In this document: positions 53,566 through 62,478 of the stretch, piece by piece
How the letters are laid out: every line of letters begins with the position of its first letter
Position numbering within the stretch: position 1 is the first letter of the stretch
Assembly (NCBI GenBank): GCA_024195265.1
Contig: JAJLRJ010000006.1
Location: forward strand, 27,012,270-27,076,269
Length of the DNA: 64,000 bases
Direction: 5' to 3'
From: Dendrophyllia cribrosa
Lineage: Eukaryota; Cnidaria; Anthozoa; Scleractinia; Dendrophylliidae
Program-made: the position numbers and the translations under genes
The notes under the pieces: generated by a model
Database searches by the model: none
Seen by the model: the letters and a program-made list of their open reading frames with translations, nothing else
Told to the model about the DNA's origin: nothing

Positions 53566-53862
53566 ATGGAGCAACTGGCTTTTGGTGAATCCCGTTGGGA
53601 TTATTTGGCAGACATGATCAAAGATTACATCCTTGAATTGACTGAAAGAGAAGTCCAGCGTGACTTGGCTGCAAGGGCCCTTCATCAATGCAGGATGAAA
53701 TTTGTATGCCGTGCAATAAAAAATCATTATCACTGGCAACACGATTGCTATTTCCATATTTTTACTTCACAAACATGTGATAAATGTCAAGGACACTTCT
53801 CGTCAGAAGTGGTCCTGGGCATGCACAGAGTCATTTGTCCTGGCAGTGCTCACTCAACGTGA
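53566..53862 (+). CDS. Small zinc-finger protein, EVE-B only
   Basis: 98 residues from ATG 53566, chosen because a complete early-type promoter precedes it. The first 60 residues are helical and charged. The C-terminus has one C-x2-C-x12-H-x3-C finger (CDKCQGHFSSEVVLGMHRVIC spacing). It overlaps the end of the VLTF3-like gene by about 13 bp, tail to tail. EVE-A has no counterpart. A regulatory role is inferred from the finger and early-type control only. Confidence 0.55.
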   Translation: MEQLAFGESRWDYLADMIKDYILELTEREVQRDLAARALHQCRMKFVCRAIKNHYHWQHDCYFHIFTSQTCDKCQGHFSSEVVLGMHRVICPGSAHST

Positions 53863-54542
53863 CCCATCTTTTCAAGCATGATCTTCCAGTTTTGTTCGTG
53901 CTTCCACATTGATTTTTCTGGGACTTGCAGCCAGAAGTAATTGACAAGCCGATGTGGCCCTTTTATCGCATCCAAGATTTTGTGGGCCACAAAGGGCATG
54001 GAGATTCTTTTCGGCAGATATTCTTCGATGAATTTGAAAGAATCATTTGCATGTTGTATTTCATCATTGGACAAGCAGACGTGGTGTTCAAAAATTTTCA
54101 GATGTTTGTTGAGATAGCTTTTGAAGTTGTAGTGTTTGGTGGCCATTCTTTTTTTGGTAATTGTGTAATCACCACCATAGAGCCCGTTGTAATCGAAGGT
54201 CACACCATCCAGAGGCTCTAAGAGGCCGCAGTCCTCACAGCAAAGTTCTGATGAAAACATACTGAGGTTTAATTTGCCTTTGCAGTTTTGGCAAATTTTT
54301 GTCCTTTCATTCACAAGGGCGAAAGGTGAGTGTTGGGGGTATTGCGCCTCGGGAGAAAGATACTCCTTGATGGTATGAAGACGTTCTGACAGGTTTGAAC
54401 GCCGTATTTCTTTGGTGTAGTTTTCGAGTGAGCGCAGGAGGATAAATTTGTATTCTTTATCAAGCTCATCGAGTTTGGGTTTGTATTCGCCTTTAGTGTC
54501 CAAGGAACGAATATCAGCCAGTTGTTTAGCGAACTTCTCCAT
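53850..54542 (-). CDS. VLTF3-like late transcription factor, EVE-B
   Basis: 230 residues from ATG 54542, intact. Order: helical N-terminus with LSERLHTIKEYLS, a zinc ribbon (CQNCKGKLNL...CCEDCG, about residues 85-110), then KRMATKHYNFKSYLNKHLK, a basic-aromatic segment in the place of the VLTF3 signature, and YLPKRISMPFVAHKILDAI near the C-terminus. VLTF3-family factors switch on late (virion) genes in poxviruses and relatives. It is under a CAATTGAA box, so it would be made early. Compared with EVE-A it lacks about 60 residues in the second half. The assignment is by pattern, not alignment. Confidence 0.6.
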   Translation of the reverse strand: MEKFAKQLADIRSLDTKGEYKPKLDELDKEYKFILLRSLENYTKEIRRSNLSERLHTIKEYLSPEAQYPQHSPFALVNERTKICQNCKGKLNLSMFSSELCCEDCGLLEPLDGVTFDYNGLYGGDYTITKKRMATKHYNFKSYLNKHLKIFEHHVCLSNDEIQHANDSFKFIEEYLPKRISMPFVAHKILDAIKGPHRLVNYFWLQVPEKSMWKHEQNWKIMLEKMGHVE

Positions 54543-54578
54543 GTTTGTACACACCCTGGTTATGTATTCAATTGGGCG
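54543..54578 (-). promoter_or_regulatory. Early-type promoter of the VLTF3-like gene, EVE-B
   Basis: The minus strand reads GCCCAATTGAATACATAACC, then AGGGTGTGTACAAAC and ATG 54542. Confidence 0.6.
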
Positions 54579-54620
54579 CAAATGATTTATCCTTAGAAAT
54601 GTAGAGGTTAAAGCCAGAGT

Positions 54621-55307
54621 TTAATCTCTCAAATCGGACTTGGATGCTGCGGTGAGAAGACTTATCTTTTTTTGAAACTCTTGTTTGACTTCCTTGCGAA
54701 GTTTGTTTTTGAGTTTCTCGAGGTCTGGCGCTTGTGTTTGAGTGCCAACGTTTTTTTTAGCTTTAACACCATCCCTGATTGCAGCTTTGAGTTCGTGATA
54801 TTTTTCCACCTCACGAGTAATTATGGCGAATTCTGCATCACTTATCCTCTTGTCTTCCAGAGCCTTTGAGACCAGTTCATAGACAGAGTTGCGTTTAGCC
54901 AGGGCCAGTGTGTAGATATTCTCGTGTTTGGTCACTTTACGTTCTAATCGCTTGTTGGCAGCTGTAAAGCCAACAGAGGACAGCCCACAGAGGGTCGCGA
55001 CGCCGGCAAGTGCTGGACTTGCAATAATTCCGAATCCAGTCAATGCAGTGGCAAGGGCCCCTGATGACAGCCCAACAGAAAGCGACCCAAGGCCAACCGC
55101 CGAGTAATGAACTAAGGATTGGGTTCGTTTATATTTCTTTGTGACCTGACGGTAATGCTCGGTTTCATCAGACAGCTCTTTAAGCAAGTCAGAGATCTTT
55201 TTGAGTCGGAAGTCTTCTGCATTGATTTGAGTGATCCCAAGGTCAGGGTATATCTTTTGTGTCTCACTGTATTCGGGGGCCGATGGAAGCACATTGGCAG
55301 AACTCAT
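54621..55307 (-). CDS. Virion protein with Gly/Ala-rich hydrophobic core, EVE-B
   Basis: 228 residues, intact, start MSSANVLPSAPEY after ATATATATACCCC. Order: Pro-rich N-terminus, helical linker (KKISDLLKELSDETEHYRQV), a long Gly/Ala/Ser/Leu hydrophobic region (about residues 70-115) likely to enter a membrane, then a charged helical C-terminus (EVEKYHELKAAIRD to SKSDLRD). The EVE-A homologue at 14429 is broken. It lies between the VLTF3-like and penton-like genes in both copies. Unknown family; a structural or membrane-active virion role is inferred. Confidence 0.6.
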   Translation of the reverse strand: MSSANVLPSAPEYSETQKIYPDLGITQINAEDFRLKKISDLLKELSDETEHYRQVTKKYKRTQSLVHYSAVGLGSLSVGLSSGALATALTGFGIIASPALAGVATLCGLSSVGFTAANKRLERKVTKHENIYTLALAKRNSVYELVSKALEDKRISDAEFAIITREVEKYHELKAAIRDGVKAKKNVGTQTQAPDLEKLKNKLRKEVKQEFQKKISLLTAASKSDLRD

Positions 55308-55330
55308 GGCGTGGGGTATATATATGATTT

Positions 55331-56002
55331 TTAATTTAGCTCAACTTCAAATTCCAAAAGCGCGTCATTGAAGATGAAGAGGTCATTGTTCTCATCCCTC
55401 ACTGACAGTGTGATAGAGTTAACATAATCACTAGACGAAACGTCACGCAAGACGTTCTGCTGTGTTGGTTGGTAATTAACCTTTTCAAATGATTTCCCAC
55501 GAATATCAAACCGAGCCAAAACCGTCGAAGGCTTTCCATTGAGGAGGTTTTGTTCTTTATCAACCAGATCACAGTGGATGAAGTAAGTGCTTGGTGCCCT
55601 TAAACGCTTGACGAAGGTTATTAGCATCAATACAGGGCGTATGCCAAGCAATTCTGCCAGATTATTACTTAACTTCACACTGCCGCTGTTACTTGTAATT
55701 ACCATAGCCCCATATTGTCTGTTTGTTTCAATTGTTAGATTTAAACTTCTGTCAAAGTCTTTTAGGCTTTCAAAGTCTTTTGTTAAACTCTCAATAGTGT
55801 AATGCCCTGGAAGTAAGGTCGCCTCACGTGATGAACCATTAGGGGGAGGGTTTGCTGGGGAAACCTTTGCTTCTTCTTTCAAATTATGCCAAGAGTTGAA
55901 AATTGAGCAAGAAACAAGACGGATATAACTCGGTTTCGGCAGTGGGTGCTCGAAGTAGATCGTGTGAGGATTCGAATGTGTGACGATTGTTAACACAACC
56001 AT
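55331..56002 (-). CDS. Penton-like minor capsid candidate, EVE-B
   Basis: 223 residues, intact, ATG 56002 after TCATTATATACACC. Segments: IYFEHPLPKPSYIRLVSCSI, a Pro-rich insert, LLPGHYTIESL, AELLGIRPVL, STYFIHCDLVDKEQNLLNGK, and a C-terminal strand series NSITLSVRDENNDLFIFND ending in an acidic FEVEL tail. The beta-rich pattern, size and place beside the large virion protein fit a minor capsid or penton protein of Polinton-like viruses. I cannot confirm the fold from sequence alone. Confidence 0.55.
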   Translation of the reverse strand: MVVLTIVTHSNPHTIYFEHPLPKPSYIRLVSCSIFNSWHNLKEEAKVSPANPPPNGSSREATLLPGHYTIESLTKDFESLKDFDRSLNLTIETNRQYGAMVITSNSGSVKLSNNLAELLGIRPVLMLITFVKRLRAPSTYFIHCDLVDKEQNLLNGKPSTVLARFDIRGKSFEKVNYQPTQQNVLRDVSSSDYVNSITLSVRDENNDLFIFNDALLEFEVELN

Positions 56003-56046
56003 GATGGTGTATATAATGACATTTTAAAATATAAATATATACAATC
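56003..56046. promoter_or_regulatory. Divergent late-type promoter, EVE-B
   Basis: 44 bp with TCATTATATACACC toward the minus gene and TATAAATATATACAATC toward the plus gene. Equivalent to 13654-13693. Confidence 0.55.
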
Positions 56047-57887
56047 ATGTTTGGAAGACGGCCCGGTGGATTTAATCCTAATTCAAATATTGGCATCTCC
56101 ATCGGTGGCCACAATTACGGCCCCCCACCCCCCTTTTATTCGCCTCCAAACGCCTATACCCATGTCGCGCCAAAGCCACACACAGATCCTGAAATGGCTT
56201 GGTTGAGTTCGCCGGAGGCAGCAAAGCTCTACGCCGCGGCCAAGGCCAAGGCGCTCTCAGACTTCAAAAAGCGTTTCCCTCGCGCCGATATGTCTCACTT
56301 TGAAGTGCAAGTAGAGTATGGTGACGACCACAAAACAGCTACAGGAGAAGTGCTTTACAAAGAAGGCCAAGGCTCATTGGCACTTATCACAGAAATAGCC
56401 CACAAAGATTGGACTGGCGCCGAAAGAGACGCTCTTGGCCTTCATTATGACGGAGGTTTCCCTTATCAGCTATCGTTGGGGCAGCCAGAAAAGTCAATCC
56501 CGGCCATTGCTTTCGACACCGCAATTGACAAAGACATGATGATTGGCGCTATCTTGAACGACGAAGCGCAAAAGATTTACGTCACGCCAACTGATTATTT
56601 CACAACGAAATACAGAAACATATTCAGGGACACGCAGATTTCATTCACAACCGCCAAATATGGCCGAAAGTGGATGGGTGGCCCGCATATGAACTTTTGG
56701 CCGCGACAACTCTCTTTCGCACTGTGGTGTGCAACAACCGGCTGTGGAATCTCGCGTGACATTCTCTTCGATAAGAACTCAAGTCTATCCCTAACCCCAC
56801 AGCTCCGGTCGTTTTACCGGTTTCACGTTTATTTCACAACAAGGCGAATACTCTACCAGATGGGTGGGGAACAAAGCGTGAGTGCTTTGCCAGACGACCC
56901 CCCATTTAACCAGAAAGACAACAAATACAACATCGACGCGTACAAGAAGCTTTGCATCGAGTTCGGTATCGACCCCAGTTCTGACTTCTGTTACACATAC
57001 GGCAAGAATCACGGTCTTGGGAATGTCTACATTTGGGTTTATGGAGAGGGCCCCACATCTACCGATTACACTTATCCAGACTCTGATCTAGCTCTGTTCG
57101 ATGATGAGCGCGTAACTGACAGAAAAGACTCCAATTATAAAGCCAATGGAATATCTTACGTCCGCAACGACCAAGGGGCGGACACCCAGTTCGAGCACTT
57201 TGTGCCAAATTACGCACAGGGCCTGACACAGCCAGGGCTCGCGCGTATGAACCAATCAATCGAGGCCTTTGTGTACTGCATTCTTGGTTCACAAGCCAAA
57301 ACCCGCAGCAGCATCATTGGAAGAGGAGGCCGGGCTTTCGAAACGCAGAGAGTATTCCTCACCCATCTAGAGGAGGCCATAATCCTGAACGACATCGCAA
57401 CAAGCGTGCAGCGTTACCAGCTTGCCATCCAAGCAACGAAAGTGCGTCTGGACTTTGCGACAGCACCCGGAGCTGGCTCATGCCATCGCGCATGATTATC
57501 AACACAGAGAGCGTGATCGGGTATAACAACAATCTACAGGAGGCAACGCAAGGGATGAAGCTGGGGGTGAACAGTGGTGTTAATCTGGGCACAAAAAAAG
57601 CCTCCCTTCGCCACATGGACGGTGGACCAACAAAGATCAATCCACCAAACAGCCACCCATCAAACCCGATACATAAACAGGCCACACAGGCACAGGGCAT
57701 TGCGCCCAAACCGAAGGCTGCACCCACACCCACACCCACACCCACACCCACACCACAACCAGCCCCCGCACCAACCCCCGCACCCACACCACAGCCCGAC
57801 CCACAGCCCGACCCGCATCACGTCTCCAAGGCAGTCGTTGGTGTGGGTGTGATTGCTTTGGCAGGGCTTTTCGTTTGGTTAAGATAA
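56047..57887 (+). pseudogene. Large tail-anchored virion protein, EVE-B, one frameshift
   Basis: Start MFGRRPGGFNPN, a Gly/Pro-rich N-terminal arm of about 50 residues. A long conserved globular part follows with NFWPRQLSFALWCATTGCGI, LRSFYRFHVYFTTRRILYQM and a C-terminal helical part. A one-base loss near 57470 diverts the frame to a stop at 57495. The true end continues from about 57480 through a Pro/Thr repeat linker to a membrane anchor (VVGVGVIALAGLFVWLR) at 57887. It would be about 610 residues uninterrupted. Probably a virion surface or vertex protein; family unknown to me. Confidence 0.65.
57715..57812 (+). repeat. CCCACA/CCCGAC codon repeats in the Pro/Thr linker
   Basis: Hexamer repeats encoding PTPTPTP and QPDPQPDP runs just before the membrane anchor. 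EVE-A has a shorter, different Pro/Thr linker. Confidence 0.7.
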
Positions 57888-57891
57888 GTGT

Positions 57892-59439
57892 TCAAGACTT
57901 CGAACGCTTGGTGATCCTTTCAACAAGGAAGGCCACCACGGCAAGGATGAGCAGCCAGGCGTGTTCACCCAGAAAGGAGATTACCGACCCAGCCGTTTTG
58001 AAGAGGAAGCTAACAATTGTGCCAATGAGGCCAGGCAAGGCGCTGGCTGCTTTTTTGGCAAGCTCTTTAAGCCCATTTCCAATAGCCTTGGTGGCCTTTG
58101 CTAGGCCGTTCAAGGTGGCGAGTACAACAGCGCTGATGGTGATGCCAGCTGCCAGAACAATAGCTTGCAGGGTCCATCCGTATTTCTTGAAGATTTCTCT
58201 GACCCTCTCTCTCAAAGACAGGGCTTGTTCCCTTTCTTGAACCTGTGTTCTGAGCCTTGCCAGCTCTTCTTCTCGCTCAGCAACTCTGGCTTCCGCGGCT
58301 TCTCATTCAGAGGGAGACGTGTTCTCATCCTCTATGACGCGCTTGTCTTCAGCATTCTGTCGTTCAAGCTCGGTTTCTCTTTCGTTTAACTCAACAAGAG
58401 GTTTAGTTGCGTTTAGCCTTGCTTCAACTTCATTTCTTTCCTTCACCATAGCAGAAAGGCGTGTTCTTCTTTTGTCCACCTTTGCCTGTTCTTGGTCTCG
58501 TTGTTTTTGTATCTTTTGCAGGGCCCCTAATTCTTTTTTCTGGTTTTCAAGATCTCGTTGAAGATTCTTTTTCACCAGTTTTAGGCGGTCTTTCTCGGCT
58601 TGATTTTCAACGCTTGAACCGTGTTCATCCTCCAGATTGTCAATCTTCGCTTGAGTTTGCTCAATTCTGTTTCTGAGGTTTTGCACCTCATTTTGTGCTT
58701 TTTGTTGTTCCACAGCAGCCCTTTCATTCTCCTTCAGTTGTTTTTCTGCCTCCTTCAATCTTTGTCTTTCTTCCCTTATTGAGGCATCCGCTTCAGAGAC
58801 AATCTCTTCAGCGCTTGGGCCAAGAGCTTTTTTGAACCTGTCTGTGAATGATTTAAGAAGGCTCGACCCATCTTGTTTGAAAATGGGAGTCTCGCCGCCC
58901 TTTGGCCCAAAGGAAACTATTTTGCCATCATTTCCTGGTTTTTTACCGTAACCAATTGGGCCTAATCTCTCGTTGGATACTTTTGGAAAGCGCCTTCTTA
59001 TCCAGTCCCTAGCTTTACCAACCATTTTTTGTTTGTCTTCTTCAGGAGTGAAGTCACTAAAATTAGTGATGTCAGGAACTAATAACCCACTCTGCTCAGT
59101 AGGTATTGTATGCATTTCATGCTGCTCACCGTTATGGTATGGAGGGGATGTGCCAGCACCTGGTTTATAAGGTTGACTTTTTTCGCGAGGCATTGTATGC
59201 ATTTCATGCTGCTCGTCACCAGGACGATATGGGGTGGATGTACCGCCTGGTTCAAAGGGTTGCGTGGTGTTGGGGCCGGTGTCTTGGTCTTGTGCCCATT
59301 GTTGGGCTTTTTGCCGTTCTTCTTCTGTCATTTGATTCCACATGACTTCAACCTCGTCATCGTCATCCCCGCCATCCTCTGTGCCTGGGATGGGGGTTTC
59401 CTCAGTTGGATCAGTTGGATCATATCCGCCTTCTGCCAT
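57892..59439 (-). pseudogene. Coiled-coil virion protein with C-terminal membrane region, EVE-B, one stop
   Basis: Start at ATG 59439 (MAEGGYDPTDP), after TTTATATACCCACG; an upstream in-frame ATG at 59484 reads across the promoter. Order: acidic N-terminus with repeated STPYRPGDEQHEMHT-like motifs, a globular part, about 160 residues of coiled coil, and the conserved end VREIFKKYGW to HAWLLILAVVAFLVER. An in-frame TGA at 58301-58303 splits it just before the last coil; it looks like a CGA to TGA change. Homologous to 9995-11389. Confidence 0.7.
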
Positions 59440-59482
59440 CGTGGGTATATAAATATAAATTTTAAAAACACAAATATATACC
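59440..59482. promoter_or_regulatory. Divergent late-type promoter of capsid and coiled-coil genes, EVE-B
   Basis: 43 bp with TTTATATACCCACG on one side and AAATATATACC on the other. It is the compact form of the TA-expanded gap at 9909-9965. Confidence 0.6.
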
Positions 59483-60733
59483 ATGGCTGTGCAACCGAAT
59501 CTACTTCCATCTCACAGTGAAAAGACACTGGGCGCCATGAAAGCAGAGCGAACCGTCAAGCGCATCACACACAACCCTTCTGAGGTCAGCCCCGGCGAGA
59601 CACTTTATGTCTCGGTACCCAAGCTGGGCACTGACGATGTTATTGTGTCCGGCTCGCTGTCCCTGGTGTTTAACATCAGCCTAGCCGGCGGTCATGCAAA
59701 CAACTTTCTCGTACAAAATGTTTCTCGGGCCCTGGTGGACAGGTTTGTTGTAAAGTTTGCCGCCACCACTGTCCAGGACACGGTTGGGTATGACATCTAC
59801 AAGATCTTCGAAGATCTCTTCAGATCAGCCGATGAGCTGGAAAATATGCTTATGGAGGGCATCCAGAGTGTGGATTTGTGCAAGATCCGCTCTGGTGCTG
59901 GCAACAAGAAGACCTCTGGTGTGGATGCGGAAACCAAGCTGGAGGCAATATACAAGAATAAGTATCGCATCAAGCTGGATCACCAAATCTTAACTGACCA
60001 CGGTGTTATATACCCTCAAGCACTATATAACGATCTGGTCTTCGAACTAACCCTCGCTCCCGCAAACCAAGTTGCCCGAGGCTCAGACACAAGCAAGCTC
60101 GTGTACAAGTTGGAAAACATCCAGCTGGAGTATGAGATGATCAGAAGTGCGGAGCTGGCCAACGCAGCAACAAACACTTACAACAGTGGCAAGGAGTTCG
60201 CTTATGACCTGGTAATGCGAGATCGGGTGCATCCCTTCTCAAAAAGTGGTGACACTCGGCTGAATCTTAGGGTTAACCCACAGCTCCGGTCTCTCAAGGG
60301 CATCCTCTTGCTGTTCATCAACCCCTACACTGCTGGTGTCAGGGACTCTGAGAACTATTTCAATCCAGACATCACCAAAGTGAATCTCACAGTCAACGGT
60401 GTTCCAAACAGGCTTTACAACGAGGGCATCAGTGGTACTGACATGTGGAGAGAGATAACCCGGCATTTTATCCCACACACGCGCGGCAGGCCCAACATGA
60501 ACCTGACCAAATATCTCACAGGCAACAAGTTTGGTCTCTGGATCGACCTGCGGTCCATGGGTGACACATCCCTGCACGGCAACGGCCAACGGCTCGTCAA
60601 CACACAGGATGGCGTGCAACTCGAGATCGAACGAAACGGCACAGGCTCGGGAAACGCACACTGCCACATCTTCACACTCTCAGACGCACAGATGAACATC
60701 ATGGACAGGCAGCTGGAATCGGTTCAGTACTAA
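59483..60733 (+). CDS. Major capsid protein (double-jelly-roll type candidate), EVE-B, intact
   Basis: 416 residues without a break, start MAVQPNLLPSHSEK after AATATATACC. Segments include GETLYVSVPKLG, NFLVQNVSRALVDRFVVKF, LDHQILTDHGVIYPQALYND, RSLKGILLLFINPYTAG, NLTVNGVPNRLYNEGI followed by MWREITRHF, and GRPNMNLTKYLTGNKFGL. Alternation of beta-type segments and the order capsid-ATPase fit the capsid shell protein of Polinton-like viruses. It is the best-preserved capsid of the window. I infer the fold from pattern and context. If wrong, the 56047 protein would be the next candidate for the shell. Confidence 0.65.
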   Translation: MAVQPNLLPSHSEKTLGAMKAERTVKRITHNPSEVSPGETLYVSVPKLGTDDVIVSGSLSLVFNISLAGGHANNFLVQNVSRALVDRFVVKFAATTVQDTVGYDIYKIFEDLFRSADELENMLMEGIQSVDLCKIRSGAGNKKTSGVDAETKLEAIYKNKYRIKLDHQILTDHGVIYPQALYNDLVFELTLAPANQVARGSDTSKLVYKLENIQLEYEMIRSAELANAATNTYNSGKEFAYDLVMRDRVHPFSKSGDTRLNLRVNPQLRSLKGILLLFINPYTAGVRDSENYFNPDITKVNLTVNGVPNRLYNEGISGTDMWREITRHFIPHTRGRPNMNLTKYLTGNKFGLWIDLRSMGDTSLHGNGQRLVNTQDGVQLEIERNGTGSGNAHCHIFTLSDAQMNIMDRQLESVQY

Positions 60734-60758
60734 GAAAACGCAACACGCATTATATACC

Positions 60759-60953
60759 ATGGCCACAAGAAACAAGATCAACTTCTATGCTAAGCCGGCT
60801 CCCCTGCCATGCACCAGATATCTGTCACACAATGAAATACAAAGACTTCTGGCAATGGCCCTCTCCCCACCAGTTTGCAAACCAACTAACATAGGTGTTG
60901 GTTATGGACCCAAGAAAGCTGCCATTCAATGCACTAATCGTGGGCCCCACTAA
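60759..60953 (+). CDS. Small ORF between capsid and ATPase, EVE-B only
   Basis: 64 codons from an ATG directly after ATTATATACC, so it uses the promoter position the ATPase has in EVE-A. The first 45 codons are distinctive (MATRNKINFYAKPAPLP). The rest overlaps the ATPase start in a different frame. It could be a separate small gene, or an N-terminal extension of the ATPase that has shifted frame. EVE-A has only about 40 bp here. Confidence 0.4.
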   Translation: MATRNKINFYAKPAPLPCTRYLSHNEIQRLLAMALSPPVCKPTNIGVGYGPKKAAIQCTNRGPH

Positions 60954-61504
60954 TTCTGGCAAGACACAGTATCTTCTATCCAAACTGCGAGGTCCCTTTA
61001 GGGGTTGTTTTGATTACATCGTGTTATTCTGCCCCACATTTGTCAAGAACAAGACATACGATGGCTTCGTGGACCGCGACCCGCACATCTTCGTGATTGT
61101 TTGCCAACAGCACGAGATCGAAGACTGGTTGAGGCTGGCGAGCTTCTTTTTCACATGCACCAACACTTTATTCATTCTTGATGACTGCGCCGCCTCCAAA
61201 GATGTCAAAGGCCGCACGGGTCAACTGGTTAATCTTGGGTTCAGCGCAAGGCATGACGGCATATCCGTGTGGGTCTTGACGCAGCAGATTACTAGCATTG
61301 CCAAGCCATATCGTGATAACATTGCAGCGATCGTGCTCTTTTACACGCCATCCAGCAAGACAACCAAAGCCATATTCGAAGATTATGCCGGCGAGCTCTC
61401 CTTACGATGAGTACAAAGAGTTTATCGCAAGGCTCAAATCCCGCAAGTTCTCCCACCTGGTTTTCTCTCTGAGACACCCGTATGGAATTGAGTACAAGAT
61501 TTAA
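60904..61504 (+). pseudogene. Packaging ATPase (FtsK/HerA, A32-like), EVE-B, one frameshift
   Basis: MDPRKLPFNALIVGPTNSGK starts at 60904 with Walker A GPTNSGKT. Walker B is TLFILDD, followed by the SARHDGISVWVLTQQITS segment. Both are intact, and the Walker motifs are not separated as in EVE-A. A one-base insertion near 61402 shifts the frame to a stop at 61410, while the last 35 codons continue in another frame to 61504. The lack of a TATATAC box directly upstream suggests expression from the box before 60759. The role is DNA packaging into the capsid. Confidence 0.8.
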
Positions 61505-61519
61505 ACACACATATATACC

Positions 61520-61759
61520 ATGAATGCGCCAACAAGTCTACACAAGCTCACTGTGCTTTCACAGCTTTTGGATGAATTGCACAAACACACACGTAATACG
61601 CAAAACAAAATTATCAAAGCCGCTGGTGAGGAAGATCTGCGCCTCATGCTTCTCAACAGATATCCATTGCGGTTGAATTCTATGCCAGACACCATGGCGG
61701 GGCTTATACGAGAGCTTGAAACTCTTTTGCCAGACATCAAGAGAATTATTGAAAAATAA
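61520..61759 (+). CDS. Small helical protein, EVE-B only
   Basis: 79 residues from ATG 61520 after ACATATATACC. Mostly helical and Leu-rich (LTVLSQLLDELHKHTRN; LIRELETLLPDIKRIIEK), no membrane segment. EVE-A goes directly from ATPase to the next gene, so it is either gained here or lost there. Unknown function; late-type control suggests a virion or assembly role. Confidence 0.55.
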   Translation: MNAPTSLHKLTVLSQLLDELHKHTRNTQNKIIKAAGEEDLRLMLLNRYPLRLNSMPDTMAGLIRELETLLPDIKRIIEK

Positions 61760-61782
61760 AAAACACATATGTATACCCCCTG

Positions 61783-62409
61783 ATGGCAGAAGCAGCTGAA
61801 GACCAGACCACCTTGAACGAAGTAATGCAGATGTTGGAGGCCACCCCTGGTGCCGCACCTCCCACAGGGTTAGTTGGTGACAATGGAATTCCTGCCAAAC
61901 GTGAGAAGCTGGCAATCCTTGTTTCAACTGGCAAGGCCAAAGAAGCTATCGGCGTGCAGCTCACACACGATCATGTTAAACGGTTGTCAGACAAGGACGT
62001 TGACAAGTACTGCAAACGGTACGAGGCCTACGTTGGCAACAAGACAACCGAATCCTTTGTTGATTCTGGCATCATGCTCATATCCAAAGGAGTTGGCATG
62101 GTGATCCCGGTTGATGATGTCAAGGAATTGCAGAAAGAACTCAAGAACGACTACATCATCAACCAGGAGCTGTCAAATCTTGCTGGGGCTATTGCCGTGC
62201 GATGCGGGCGATTGCTGGCGCTTGCCAATGCTGCTCTCATCACAACAAAACACATCAAGTTTGAACGAGAGCCTGATTACAAGCCTGATTTGATAGAATT
62301 GGAGCCCCAGCCCCTACCCACACATCCAACCAGAGACAGTGAAGGCTATCCACTTGAGGGACTTGATGAAGTTGGGTTGGGGCCTGTGACGACCTCGCAG
62401 GAACCTTGA
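61783..62409 (+). CDS. Conserved viral protein of 208 residues, unknown function (EVE-B)
   Basis: Intact from ATG 61783, after ACATATGTATACCCCCTG. Same plan as 7422-7991: acidic start (TLNEVMQMLEATPG), VKRLSDKDVDKY, LQKELKNDYIINQEL, then LAGAIAVRCGRLLALANAAL, Pro-rich tail and GYPLEGLDE. The good conservation of the Ala/Leu-rich helix and of LITTKHI hints at a membrane or capsid contact. No family recognised. Confidence 0.65.
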   Translation: MAEAAEDQTTLNEVMQMLEATPGAAPPTGLVGDNGIPAKREKLAILVSTGKAKEAIGVQLTHDHVKRLSDKDVDKYCKRYEAYVGNKTTESFVDSGIMLISKGVGMVIPVDDVKELQKELKNDYIINQELSNLAGAIAVRCGRLLALANAALITTKHIKFEREPDYKPDLIELEPQPLPTHPTRDSEGYPLEGLDEVGLGPVTTSQEP

Positions 62410-62452
62410 AGAAACCTGGCAGCAACCTGTCAGCAACCTGGCACATCTTGTA
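62400..62452. repeat. AACCTGGCAGC-type short repeats
   Basis: Four units around the stop and 3' of the gene, in the place of the 22 bp repeat at 7335-7420 of EVE-A. Confidence 0.55.
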
Positions 62453-62478
62453 AAAAATAAAATTCACATATATACAGG

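Noticed and set aside
60239..60702. Minus-strand frames across the EVE-B capsid
   Set aside because: Antisense shadows of an intact, conserved gene.
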